64,000 nucleotides of DNA from Halobellus limi. GTDB taxonomy: Archaea > Halobacteriota > Halobacteria > Halobacteriales > Haloferacaceae. The position numbers and the translations under genes were made by a program. The DNA lies in assembly GCF_004799685.1 (NCBI RefSeq), contig NZ_CP031311.1:2845355-2909354 (forward strand). Direction: 5' to 3'. The number at the start of each line of letters is the position of its first letter. Within the stretch, counting starts at the first letter, position 1. Positions 7,233 through 15,765 of the stretch are shown in pieces. The notes beneath the pieces are model-generated. The model saw nothing but the letters and a program-made list of their open reading frames with translations, made no database searches and was not told the origin of the DNA.

Positions 7233-8297
7233 ATGAACGGGCAAACGTACACGCTACACTTCGACTCACCGGACTGCACCAAAGCGAATATCGACCTCGT
7301 CGGCGGGAAGAACGCCTCCCTCGGCGAGTTGATGGAGGTCGGCGAGGACGTTCAGGTCCCGCCGGGCTTCGCGGTCACGACCGACTTCTACGAGGCGTTC
7401 CTCGAAGAGGAGTCCCTCGGCGAGTACATCGGAGAGCGGCTGTCGACCGTCGATATGGACGACGACAACGCCGTCGCCGCCGCGAGCGAGGACATCCGCG
7501 AACACGTCGAGAGCGCGGAGTTCCCCGACTTCCTCGCCGACGAACTCGAATCCTCGTGGGAGCGCCTCCAGGCCGAGACGGACACCGACGAGTTGCAGGT
7601 CGCCGTTCGGTCCTCGGCCACGGCGGAGGACCTCCCCGACGCCAGTTTCGCCGGCCAGCAGGACACCTACCTCAACGTCACCGACTTCGAGACGGTCGCC
7701 CAGCGCACCAAGGAGTGTATGGCCAGCCTGTTCACGGCGCGGGCGATCACCTACCGCGAGGAGAACGGCTTCGACCGCGACGAGGTACTCATCAGCGTCG
7801 GCATCCAGAAGATGGTCGAGGCGCGGACCTCCGGCGTGATGTTCACGCTCAACCCCTCGAACGGCGACCAATCGAAGGTCCGCATCGAGGCGAACTGGGG
7901 GCTCGGCGAGGCGGTCGTCAGCGGCGCGGTCACCCCGGACAGTTTCCTCGTCGACAAGCCCGTCTACAAGATCGTCGACCGCAACGTCCAGGAGAAGAAC
8001 GTGATGACGGTCCCGACCGACGCCGGGACCGAAGAGGTCGAAGTCGACGACGACAAGCGGGACGTGCCCGCGATCACGGCCGACGAGATCGTCAAGCTGA
8101 CCGACCTCGCGAAGGCCATCGAGCAGTACTACGACGAACCGCAGGACATCGAGTGGGCGATCGAAGAGGAGGGCGACGACAAACGCTTCTACATCCTCCA
8201 GAGCCGTCCGGAAACGACGTGGAACGAGGACGACGAGACAACCACCACCACGACCTCGTCGTCGAGCACGGCCGAGCGGATCCTCGATCGGCTGTAG
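7233..8297 (+). CDS. ATP-grasp (PEP synthase N-terminal) subunit of the split dikinase (phenylphosphate synthase beta-like)
   Basis: A 354-aa PPDK_N/ATP-binding protein: KNASLGEL and VPPGFAVTTDFYEAFL at the N-terminus, VAVRSSATAEDLPDASFAGQ as the nucleotide loop, GVMFTLNP, ANWGLGEAVVSGAVTPDSF, and the terminal FYILQSRPET. It stops exactly where a full-length PEP synthase continues into its swivelling His domain, which is encoded in the gene 33 bp upstream. The pair would therefore form one functional ATP:substrate dikinase. The C-terminus has a Thr/Ser-rich tail. The length matches PpsB of phenol-degrading bacteria rather than PEP synthase (about 760 aa). Confidence 0.8.
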   Translation: MNGQTYTLHFDSPDCTKANIDLVGGKNASLGELMEVGEDVQVPPGFAVTTDFYEAFLEEESLGEYIGERLSTVDMDDDNAVAAASEDIREHVESAEFPDFLADELESSWERLQAETDTDELQVAVRSSATAEDLPDASFAGQQDTYLNVTDFETVAQRTKECMASLFTARAITYREENGFDRDEVLISVGIQKMVEARTSGVMFTLNPSNGDQSKVRIEANWGLGEAVVSGAVTPDSFLVDKPVYKIVDRNVQEKNVMTVPTDAGTEEVEVDDDKRDVPAITADEIVKLTDLAKAIEQYYDEPQDIEWAIEEEGDDKRFYILQSRPETTWNEDDETTTTTTSSSSTAERILDRL

Positions 8298-8382
8298 GCG
8301 ACGCGGGGGGTTTTCGACGTTCCACGCTCTTCTACCCCGGGATTCTGACTGTTCTATCTGCGCGGAGCCCCGGTTCGCCGGT

Positions 8383-9078
8383 TCAATCGACAGTCGGATC
8401 GGCCGACGCCTCCGTCCGTCCGCCCACGGCCTCGGCGTCCAGCACGCCGCGTTCGTCGAGGTGCGGGACGATCTCGAAGAAGTTCTGTTCGTCGGTGGCG
8501 ACGTCGGGGACGTCGCGGACGGCGGGCTTCGGATCCATCGCGATCGAGAAGCCGGCGCGCTCGAACAGGGGGACGTCGTGGGGCCCGTCGCCGACGGCGA
8601 TGACCTGCTCGTGGTCGATGCCGAGCGCCTCGACGAGGTCGTCGAGAACGGGGCCCTTCCCCCGGTCGACGATGTCGCCGCGGAGTTCGCCCGTGAGGAC
8701 GCCGTCCTCGACGACCGGGTCGTTCGCGCGCTTCCAGTCGAAACCCAGTTCGGTCGCGATCCGATCGGCGAGCGGCGTCAGCGCCGTGAATATCGCGGTC
8801 CGGCAGGTGACGTTGCCGGCGACCGCCCGCGCTCCGGGGGCGAACGAAAGCGACCGAACGAGCCGGTCGAGTTCCGCCGCCGAGACCCCCTCGAAGAGCG
8901 GGAAGATCTGCTCGGAGAGCGCCTCCATCGCGTCGAGGTCGTGCTCCCAGACGTCGGTCTTCACCCGCTGGAACTCGTCTTCGACGCCGGCGTGCGCGGC
9001 GACCGACTCGACGATGTCGCCGTCGATGAGCGTCTCGTCGCCGTCGAAGACGACGAGTTCGTACGTCGTGTCGTGCAT
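8383..9078 (-). CDS. serB: Phosphoserine phosphatase (HAD family)
   Basis: A 231-aa HAD-superfamily phosphatase for the last step of serine synthesis. Motif I is FDGDETL (the usual form is DxDxT), a motif II Thr/Ser lies in the TCRTAIFTAL stretch, the conserved Lys is in DRGKGPVL, and motif III is AVGDGPHDVPLF. The cap region fits SerB. The C-terminal about 20 residues after EIVPHLDERG are low-complexity. It is convergent with the dikinase pair. Other small-molecule HAD phosphatases remain possible. Confidence 0.82.
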   Translation of the reverse strand: MHDTTYELVVFDGDETLIDGDIVESVAAHAGVEDEFQRVKTDVWEHDLDAMEALSEQIFPLFEGVSAAELDRLVRSLSFAPGARAVAGNVTCRTAIFTALTPLADRIATELGFDWKRANDPVVEDGVLTGELRGDIVDRGKGPVLDDLVEALGIDHEQVIAVGDGPHDVPLFERAGFSIAMDPKPAVRDVPDVATDEQNFFEIVPHLDERGVLDAEAVGGRTEASADPTVD

Positions 9079-9205
9079 CCGTATTCACGTACGCCGGAGG
9101 TCGATATAATACGCCGGTATTTCGGCTCGCGTAGACGCTTCGCTCGCTCCGACGCGTCCCACGGCCGTCCGTCCCACGACCGTCCGCCCCGCGTCGTTTC
9201 GGAAT

Positions 9206-9213
9206 TTATATTC
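9206..9213 (+). promoter_or_regulatory. TATA box of the acyl-CoA synthetase alpha gene
   Basis: TTTATATT about 27 bp before the ATG at 9237, consistent with leaderless transcription. Another ATG (9233) lies four bases upstream but is out of frame. Confidence 0.55.
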
Positions 9214-9236
9214 CGCTCATCGACGCTGGTCTATGC

Positions 9237-10562
9237 ATGGGTATCTCAGACCTGTTCGATCCGTCCGGCATCGCGGTGATCGGCGCGTCGGCGACGCCCG
9301 GCAAACTGGGCAACGACGCGATGGCGAACGCCAAGGAGTTCGACGGTCCCGTCTACCCGGTCAATCCGAAGGGGGAGGGCGAGGTCTACGGCTACGAGTT
9401 CGTCGACTCCGTCGCGGACACCGACGCGGACCTCGCGCTCTGTTGTGTCCCGGCGCCCGCCACGCCCGGCGTCATCGAGGACTGCGGGGAGGCCGGCGTC
9501 GGTGCCGCGGTCGTCTTCGCCGGCGGGTTCGCCGAGGCCGGCGAGGACGGCGAAGAGCGCCAAGAGGAGATCCGTCGGACCGCCGAGGAGTACGACATCG
9601 CCGTGCTCGGCCCCAACACGGCCGGGCACATCATCCCGCACAAGAGTATCTTCAGCTCGTTCGTCCCCGGCTTCGACGAGATCGAGACGGGCGAGGTCGC
9701 GATCGTCGCCCAGAGCGGCGGGATCGGCGTGACGTCGACGTTCCAGCTCGAACGAGAGGGCTACGGCATCTCGGGGATGTACGGCCTCGGCAACCGCGTG
9801 AACACGGACTTCGACGACGTCATCCCGATGCTCGACGACGACCCCCAGACGGAGGCGATCGGCCTCCACATCGAGGGGACCGCCGAGATCGACCAGTTCG
9901 AGGCCGTCGTCGAGGATGCCGACACGCCCATCGTCGCGCTCAAGTCGGGCAACCGGATGCACGAGTTCGTCAAGTCGCACACGGCCGCGCCGAACCAGGA
10001 CTACGAGCGCTACGAGGAGATCCTCACGAACAACGGCGGCGTGATGGCCGACTCCGTGACGGAACTGCTCGACGCGAGCCGCGTCCTCGGGAAGTCGCCC
10101 GTCCCCGACGGCCCGAACGTCGGCCTCGTCACGGCGCAGGCCGGCCCCGGCATCATGATGGCGGACTACCTCGCAGACCGCGGCGCCGAATTCCCCGAAC
10201 TGACCGACGAGACCCACGAGCGCCTCGACGACCTGCTCCTCGGGTTCACCTACGACGAGAACCCCGTCGACACGGGGCGTCCGATGCCCGAGTTCGGCCA
10301 GGTCATCGACGCCGTCGCCCGCGACGACAACGTCGACATCGTCCTGGTCTACGAGATCTTCGAGCACTCGCTGGGTTACCCGATCGAGGAACTCGAACAG
10401 CTGTCGGAAGATCTCGACAAGCCGATCGTCTTCACGGTCGCCGGGCCGTACGACGCGCTCGAACCGGACCGCGAGCGGATGGAGGAACTCGGAATCTCGA
10501 CGTTCGACGCCCCCGAGCGCGGCGCGTACGCCACGTCGGCGCTCATCGACTCGATCCGCTAA
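9237..10562 (+). CDS. NDP-forming acyl-CoA synthetase alpha-type protein (CoA-binding and ligase domains)
   Basis: A 441-aa protein with an N-terminal CoA-binding Rossmann domain (FDPSGIAVIGASATPGKLGN), the GPNTAGHI motif, and a succinyl-CoA-ligase-like domain starting VAIVAQSGGIG. These are the alpha-subunit domains of ADP-forming acetyl-CoA synthetase (acyl-CoA + ADP + Pi to acid + ATP). The ATP-grasp beta part, fused at the C-terminus in many haloarchaeal enzymes, is absent and not next door. The phosphorylated-His region, normally SHTG(A/S)-x-AG, reads KSHTAAPNQD: the His is kept but the following Gly-rich turn is lost. It may therefore have another substrate, or need a beta subunit encoded elsewhere. 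Confidence 0.8.
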   Translation: MGISDLFDPSGIAVIGASATPGKLGNDAMANAKEFDGPVYPVNPKGEGEVYGYEFVDSVADTDADLALCCVPAPATPGVIEDCGEAGVGAAVVFAGGFAEAGEDGEERQEEIRRTAEEYDIAVLGPNTAGHIIPHKSIFSSFVPGFDEIETGEVAIVAQSGGIGVTSTFQLEREGYGISGMYGLGNRVNTDFDDVIPMLDDDPQTEAIGLHIEGTAEIDQFEAVVEDADTPIVALKSGNRMHEFVKSHTAAPNQDYERYEEILTNNGGVMADSVTELLDASRVLGKSPVPDGPNVGLVTAQAGPGIMMADYLADRGAEFPELTDETHERLDDLLLGFTYDENPVDTGRPMPEFGQVIDAVARDDNVDIVLVYEIFEHSLGYPIEELEQLSEDLDKPIVFTVAGPYDALEPDRERMEELGISTFDAPERGAYATSALIDSIR

Positions 10563-10640
10563 CCCGGCGCGTCGCGTTCTCGCTCGCTCAGGTCTGGCGC
10601 CGTTTTCGTCCGCTCAGGTCTGGTTAGCGTTCTCGCCCGA

Positions 10641-11987
10641 TCAGGCGTGGTCGTCGCCGTAGCCGCCAGCGAACGCCCCGTCTTCGAACTCGATCGGCGA
10701 GGGCTCCGCGACGACGCGGAGGTCCTCGCGCGAGCGGGCCTCCTCGACCAGCGCCGGCGACGCCCGCAGCCGATGGAGGCGCATCGTGTCCGGGGCGCGC
10801 AGGACGCGGACGGTGTCGGTGTCGACGACGCCGATCGTCGAGAGCGCGGCGACGAGCCCCGCCCGGTCGGTCTCGACGACCGGCGGGAGGCGGACGCCGC
10901 GGATGGTGCTCGCGGTGAGCGCGTTGATGAGCGTGGTCGGGGCGTCCAGTTCGGCGACGATGTCCTCGTGGATCACGTCCGCGGAGCCGACGCCCATCGC
11001 GTTCCCGTGGGTCGTCTCCGTGAGGCCCCGGACGTAGATCCGCTTGATCCGCGGGCTCTCGGGCTCGGGCTCGTTGATCGCGAACGGCCGCCGCCCGATG
11101 ACGTTCGTGTCCAGCCCCTGGCCGCTGACGTCCTTGCCCTGTCGGTCGAAGACGGCGACGTCGACCGCCTCGAAGGGGATCTTCGGCATGATCTCGTAGG
11201 CGGTTTCGAGCAGTTCGGCCTCGCGGTCGAGGAAACCGCTCGGGGGGACGCCCTCCAGAATCGACGTGTCGTCGTGCTGGTCTTCGACGATGGCGACGCC
11301 GCCGACGACCGGGAGTTCCGAGAGCAGTTGTTCGGTGATCTCGGGGATCATCTCCCGGAACGACCAGTCGACCGCCCACTCGTGGGCGATCTTCGCGCCG
11401 CGCTGTTTGCCCATCCCGATGACGAGCATCTTCGAGAGGCCGCTCTCGACGACGCCGTCGAAGTCCGTGTGGGGCTTGACGCGGTTGATCGGGACGATCC
11501 CGTCGGCCGCGGCCGCGTTGGCGTCGGCGACGACCGGGACGTCGCGCTCGGGCGTCCGGCCGACCTCGACGACCTCCATACTCGATCGGATCTCACAGCC
11601 GATCGCCTCCTCGGTCACGCCGAGCTCGTTGAGCATCTCCCGCTGTCCGTCCCCGGTCGCGCCGCCGTGGCTCCCCATCGCGGGGAAGACGAAGGGTGTG
11701 TAACCCGCCCCCGAGAGCGCGTCGCCGACGCCGGCGACGATCTCCGAGAGGTTCGCGATGCCCCGACTCCCGACCCCGAGGGCGATCTCGCCGCCCTCGG
11801 GGACCGACTCCAGGGGGAGCGTCTCTGCGGCCGCCGCGGCTCGCTCGCGCACCTCGTCGTCCGGAATCGGATCGGTGTCCCAGACCTGTTCGATCACGCC
11901 CATCTCGGGGAGCGGCGGATCGCCGCACGCCTCCAGGATCGTCTCCTCGGGTACCGAGAGCGCCTCCACGGCGTCGTTTCCTTCCAT
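10641..11987 (-). CDS. LarA-like (nickel-pincer lactate racemase superfamily, DUF2088) protein
   Basis: A 448-aa protein of the LarA/DUF2088 superfamily. Visible motifs are PAMGSHGGATGDGQ, the INRVKPHTDF segment with the second conserved His, and GLSKMLVIGMGKQRGA with the conserved Lys. LarA racemises lactate using a nickel-pincer nucleotide, but many superfamily members act on other hydroxyacids and their substrates are unknown. No cofactor-synthesis genes (larB, larC, larE) are in the window. It is transcribed toward the acyl-CoA synthetase gene; an AT-rich 294-bp gap precedes its start. Confidence 0.78.
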   Translation of the reverse strand: MEGNDAVEALSVPEETILEACGDPPLPEMGVIEQVWDTDPIPDDEVRERAAAAAETLPLESVPEGGEIALGVGSRGIANLSEIVAGVGDALSGAGYTPFVFPAMGSHGGATGDGQREMLNELGVTEEAIGCEIRSSMEVVEVGRTPERDVPVVADANAAAADGIVPINRVKPHTDFDGVVESGLSKMLVIGMGKQRGAKIAHEWAVDWSFREMIPEITEQLLSELPVVGGVAIVEDQHDDTSILEGVPPSGFLDREAELLETAYEIMPKIPFEAVDVAVFDRQGKDVSGQGLDTNVIGRRPFAINEPEPESPRIKRIYVRGLTETTHGNAMGVGSADVIHEDIVAELDAPTTLINALTASTIRGVRLPPVVETDRAGLVAALSTIGVVDTDTVRVLRAPDTMRLHRLRASPALVEEARSREDLRVVAEPSPIEFEDGAFAGGYGDDHA

Positions 11988-12281
11988 ATCCGCACGTCTC
12001 GTCGTTCGATATTAAACGTGGCTCACCGGATCCCTCCGTGCGTCTGGCAGAAATAACAGCCTAAAAGTAATTGATATACTGTATAAATATAAATTTGATA
12101 TTAGAATAGATTTATTCGTCTATTTTGCACTCTTAGAGTATGAGTTTGGAATTATAATCAAGTGATATTCTCGATACTAGCCTGTTATATACATTTTTCT
12201 GTCAGTCAGAATAGAGCGGTACCGCTCCTGCCGGTCTCGAATCCGGGTTCGCGTCCCCCACCGGGAAGCGCTCGAACGGGG
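11988..12281. other. Non-coding AT-rich gap
   Basis: About 130 bp (12057-12190) are strikingly AT-rich in a GC-rich chromosome, with several TATA-like stretches (for example TATAAATATAAATTT near 12082). This should contain the promoter of the LarA-like gene. No open frame or RNA structure worth calling was seen. Confidence 0.5.
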
Positions 12282-12803
12282 TCAGTACAGGAGTTGACTG
12301 CAGGTCCCACAGAGGTTCTCCTCTTTGACGTCGACCTCGCGGACCGTCGGGGAGAAAGACATCACGCACTTGCTGTTGTCGCAGTGTTCGAGTCCGAGCG
12401 TGTGGCCGATCTCGTGGACGACCTCCTTGCGGACGCGGTCGGCGAACACCTCCGACTGGGGTTTCGTGGTGATGCCGCCGTCGGAGGAGGTCTGGAGTCG
12501 GTGCGTCGAGATCACGGAGCCGTTGCCGTTCAGGTACGCCAGCCCGAACACGTAGTTTCGCCGCCGGTAGTAGAGGTCCTGGGAGGTGATGCCGATGTTC
12601 TTCTCGCCGGTGCCGACGCGACTCGCCAGTTCGATGAACTGCTCGGCGCGGTACTGGTTCCGGCTGCGGTCGAACGCGCCGTCGGGGATCGACTGTTCCT
12701 CCTGGACCGTGACGTCGCAGTCGTAGACCCCTCTGAGCGCGGCCGACGCCTCGCGCTTCACCTGCGCGGAGAGGTCCCCGATCGGCACGATGTCGACGAG
12801 CAT
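12282..12803 (-). CDS. amzA: Archaemetzincin, zinc metallopeptidase
   Basis: A 173-aa archaemetzincin. The extended zinc signature is complete: HEIGHTLGLEHC, followed by the Cys-x4-Cys-x-Met element (HCDNSKCVM) and the distal CGTC, giving the second, structural four-cysteine zinc site. The methionine is the Met-turn of metzincins. Length matches archaeal members. The family is a presumed protease; natural substrates are not established. The ATG at 12803 begins MLVDIVPIGDL, as in homologs. It is divergent from the UPF0146 gene, with 39 bp between starts. Confidence 0.93.
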   Translation of the reverse strand: MLVDIVPIGDLSAQVKREASAALRGVYDCDVTVQEEQSIPDGAFDRSRNQYRAEQFIELASRVGTGEKNIGITSQDLYYRRRNYVFGLAYLNGNGSVISTHRLQTSSDGGITTKPQSEVFADRVRKEVVHEIGHTLGLEHCDNSKCVMSFSPTVREVDVKEENLCGTCSQLLY

Positions 12804-12842
12804 AGAAGGCCTTAAGCGGGGTGGATTGATAAATATCCCGCC

Positions 12843-13265
12843 GTGGAAACGCGCCGTAATACCGCTCTCGTCGCCCGTTTTTCGGCGTACGAGACCGCGG
12901 TGGAGATCGGAGTCGGTCGCCGTCCGGAAGTCGCGGTCGGCCTCGCCGACGCCGGCGTCTCAGTCACCGCCACGGACGTCGCCGACGCCGACGACGTCGA
13001 CGTCCCCGCGTCCGTCCCGTTCGTCCGCGACGACGTCGTCGCGGCCAGCGAACGCGACGATCCCGGCGAAGCCTACCACGTCGGTCTCGTCTACGGTCTG
13101 AACCTCCCGCCGGAGCTCCACCGACCGGCGCTGGAGGTGGCCGAGGCCGTCGACGCCGACTTCCTCTTCACGACCCTCGGGTACGACTCGCCGGCGGTCT
13201 CGACCACGACGGAATCGCTTCCCGGCGGCGAGACGCTGTACGTCGCTCGCGGGGGCGAGCGGTAG
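12843..13265 (+). CDS. UPF0146 family protein
   Basis: A 140-aa archaeal protein of the UPF0146 family, starting with GTG. The AVEIGVGRRPEVAVGLADAG and TATDVADADDV segments resemble the first strands of a class I methyltransferase fold with a shortened SAM loop; the second half is reduced, so methyltransferase activity is doubtful. Function is unknown. It is head-to-head with amzA, and the two may share an upstream region. Confidence 0.78.
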   Translation: METRRNTALVARFSAYETAVEIGVGRRPEVAVGLADAGVSVTATDVADADDVDVPASVPFVRDDVVAASERDDPGEAYHVGLVYGLNLPPELHRPALEVAEAVDADFLFTTLGYDSPAVSTTTESLPGGETLYVARGGER

Positions 13266-13292
13266 CGGGATAAAACGTCGGTGTCGGCACGT

Positions 13293-13502
13293 TCAGAGGG
13301 CCGAGAGACCCCATAACCCCTGGAATATCGTCAGCACGCCGATCCCGGACCACCACAGTTCGTCGAAGAGCCCGAACAGCGGGTCGCCGAACAGCCCCGC
13401 GTAGATCATATAAAACCCGGTCACGAACGCCATCAGCACGCCGAGGGCCGACAGGAGATCGAACAAACTCCCCAGGGTCTGACGGAGGAGCGAATCGCTC
13501 AT
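13293..13502 (-). CDS. Small membrane protein with two TM helices
   Basis: A 69-aa protein with two hydrophobic segments (about residues 13-37 and 48-66), separated by a short acidic loop DPLFGLFDELWW. I do not recognise the family beyond small conserved haloarchaeal membrane proteins. It is convergent with UPF0146 and 66 bp downstream of hsp20 on the opposite side. Confidence 0.65.
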   Translation of the reverse strand: MSDSLLRQTLGSLFDLLSALGVLMAFVTGFYMIYAGLFGDPLFGLFDELWWSGIGVLTIFQGLWGLSAL

Positions 13503-13568
13503 CGGTCGGTGTGGCCGGCCGAAATCCGAAAAATCCTTCGCTGTTTCGACACCGAAAGCGAGGCGACG

Positions 13569-14012
13569 CTACTCCACGTCGATGTGGTGGGCGTCCTCGT
13601 CGTCGTCGACGACCAGTTTGGGCAGCGTCACGGAGAGGACGCCGTTGTTGTACGTCGCCGAGGCGTCGTCGGCGTGGACCGCCGCGGGAAGACGGATCGA
13701 GCGCCGCGCGCCCTCGGAGCGTCGCTCGCGGTGGACGTAGTGGTCCTCGTCGGTCTCGGCGGACTCGGTCCGGGAGGCCTCGACAGTCAGGACGTTCTCG
13801 GTGACGGCGAGGTCGATGTCCTCCTTCTCGAAGCCCGGGAGGTCGATCACCGCGACGAAGGCGTCGTCCTCCTCGCGGAGATCGACGGCCATATCGCGGC
13901 CGAACGAACGGGTGCTGTCGAACTGTCGGCTCATCTCCTCGAACTGCCGGGACATCCGGCCGAAGAGGTCGTCGAACTCGATGTCGTCGAAACTGGGGGA
14001 GCGTCTCATCAT
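13569..14012 (-). CDS. Hsp20/alpha-crystallin small heat-shock protein
   Basis: A 147-aa small heat-shock chaperone that binds unfolding proteins as an oligomer. The alpha-crystallin domain runs from AVDLREEDDAFVAVIDLPGF to the end, with the conserved YNNGVLSVTLPK (the A-x-x-x-n-GVL motif). The N-terminal arm has the repeat SRQFEEMSRQFD. Two consecutive ATGs start the gene (14010-14012 and 14007-14009); longer in-frame starts extend into AT-rich promoter sequence. Confidence 0.9.
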   Translation of the reverse strand: MMRRSPSFDDIEFDDLFGRMSRQFEEMSRQFDSTRSFGRDMAVDLREEDDAFVAVIDLPGFEKEDIDLAVTENVLTVEASRTESAETDEDHYVHRERRSEGARRSIRLPAAVHADDASATYNNGVLSVTLPKLVVDDDEDAHHIDVE

Positions 14013-14117
14013 AGTAATTTCACCAATCTCACAGACGCGCCGCGAGATAATAAACTCGACAGGACGCGTGATCGCAAATCGCACGCTGTGGCGTCCAGAA
14101 GCGACGCCTATACCGAT

Positions 14118-14924
14118 TCAGTAGAGGACGTGTCGCTTGTCGTACGATCCGAGTCGCTTGACCCATCCGTTCTCTGCGATCTCCTCGACGTCTTCGAGCG
14201 CCTCCTGGGCGCGGTCCTCGTAGAAGCCCGCGTCGAAGTCGATGTGGAAGAGGTAATCGCCGAGGCGGTTGCCGCTCGGGCGCGATTCGATCCGCGAGAG
14301 GTTGATGTCGCGCTCGGCGAACGCCTCCAGGAGTTCGAGCAGGAGTCCGGGGTAGTTCGCGTTCGGGTAGACGACGATGGTCGACTTCCCGCCGCCGTCG
14401 GCGCGCTCTTCGGCCGGCGCGATGACGAGGAACCGGGTCGCGTTCGAGGAGCGGTCCTGGATGTCCTCGGCGATAACCTCAAGGTCGTCGCCGGCGTTGT
14501 CCGGGTGACCGATTCCGGCGACCGTGGCGTCCTCGCGAGCGTACTCGACGCCGCGGGCGGTGCTGGTGACCGGTTCCAGTTCGGCGTCGGGGTACTCGCG
14601 TTCGAGGTAGGAGCGACACTGCGCCAGCGCCTGCGAGTGGGAGGCGACCGTGTCGAAGTTCGGCGACTGCGCGAGGAGGGCGTGGCGGATCGGCGTGACG
14701 ATCTCCTGGATGACGGCGATGTCCGCGTTCGCGATGGCGTCGAGCGTCTCGGTGACGCTCCCCTCGATGCTGTTCTCGATGGGGACGACGCCGCGGTCGT
14801 ACTCGCCGCTGTCGACCGCGTCGACGATGCCCGAGACGGACTCGCGGAACACGACGTCCTCGTCGACGGCGCGGGCGGCGCGGTGGGAGTACGTTCCTTC
14901 GGGGCCCAACGTGACTACCTGCAT
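14118..14924 (-). CDS. pheA: Prephenate dehydratase
   Basis: A 268-aa enzyme converting prephenate to phenylpyruvate for phenylalanine synthesis. The N-terminal PDT domain starts VVTLGPEGTYSHRAA, and VVPIENSIEGSVTETLD contains the conserved ENS. The TRF dehydratase motif appears as NATRFLVI, and a C-terminal ACT domain follows with the ESRP motif (LSRIESRPSG) for phenylalanine feedback inhibition. The ATG at 14924 matches family starts. Confidence 0.93.
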   Translation of the reverse strand: MQVVTLGPEGTYSHRAARAVDEDVVFRESVSGIVDAVDSGEYDRGVVPIENSIEGSVTETLDAIANADIAVIQEIVTPIRHALLAQSPNFDTVASHSQALAQCRSYLEREYPDAELEPVTSTARGVEYAREDATVAGIGHPDNAGDDLEVIAEDIQDRSSNATRFLVIAPAEERADGGGKSTIVVYPNANYPGLLLELLEAFAERDINLSRIESRPSGNRLGDYLFHIDFDAGFYEDRAQEALEDVEEIAENGWVKRLGSYDKRHVLY

Positions 14925-15012
14925 AGCGCGGTCTACTCCACGGGATCCTAAAAGCCCGTCGGGGAGAACGCGCTCGGTCCCGCACGTCCGGGCCGACCGC
15001 TCTGCTGTCGCC

Positions 15013-15675
15013 CTACCTATCGGCGCAGTAGTCGACGAAGTTCCGGAGGATCCGCAGGCCGGTCTCGCCGGACTTCTCGGGGTGGAACTGGGTCCCGAAG
15101 ACGTTGCCCGCCTCGTTGGCGATGACCGCCGGGAACGACACCCCGTAGTCGGTCGTCGCGACCACGGCGTCGGGGTCGTCGGGTTCGGCGTAGTACGAGT
15201 GGACGAAGTAGGCGTACTCGCCGTCGACGCCCTCGACGATCGGGTGATCCCGCTGGACGTCGAGTTCGTTCCAGCCCATGTGCGGCACTTTCAGCTCCTG
15301 TCCGAACCGCACGTTGGTTCCGGGTACGAAGTCGAGACCCTCGACCTGCCCCTGTCCCGCGTGGTCGGCCTCCTCGCTGGTGGTGAGAAGCATCTGCATC
15401 CCGAGGCAGATCCCGAAGATCGGCTGGCCGCGGTCGGCGGCCGCCGCGAGCGGGTCGCGGAACGGCCCGGCGTTCTCCATCCCCTCGCTGAACGCCCCCA
15501 CGCCGGGGAGAACGATCCCGTCTGCGGCCGCGAAGTCGTCCGGGTCGTCGGTGATCGAGACCGACGCGCCGGCGCGTTCGAGCCCCCGCTGGGCGCTGCG
15601 GAGGTTGCCGAGGCCGTAGTCGACGAGGACGATCTCGGCTAGCGCCTCGTCGGTCTCTCTCGTCGTCGTGCTCAT
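15013..15675 (-). CDS. hisH: Imidazole glycerol phosphate synthase, glutaminase subunit
   Basis: A 220-aa class I glutamine amidotransferase that supplies ammonia to HisF in histidine synthesis. VLVDYGLGNLRSAQRGLERAG is the typical N-terminus. The catalytic triad is the nucleophile Cys in GICLGMQML plus His and Glu in QFHPEKSG, and the oxyanion loop is PGVGAFSEGM. Other his genes are not adjacent, as is common in haloarchaea, where his genes are scattered. The first about 12 residues before IVLVDYG are a variable extension. Confidence 0.93.
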   Translation of the reverse strand: MSTTTRETDEALAEIVLVDYGLGNLRSAQRGLERAGASVSITDDPDDFAAADGIVLPGVGAFSEGMENAGPFRDPLAAAADRGQPIFGICLGMQMLLTTSEEADHAGQGQVEGLDFVPGTNVRFGQELKVPHMGWNELDVQRDHPIVEGVDGEYAYFVHSYYAEPDDPDAVVATTDYGVSFPAVIANEAGNVFGTQFHPEKSGETGLRILRNFVDYCADR

Positions 15676-15765
15676 ACACCGAATCGAGCGGGCGGGGCAA
15701 AGTCACTTTCTGTCGGTGCGAATCGCTCCGCCCGGCCTCCGCGCGTCCGATACCGAGGGGGTGGA

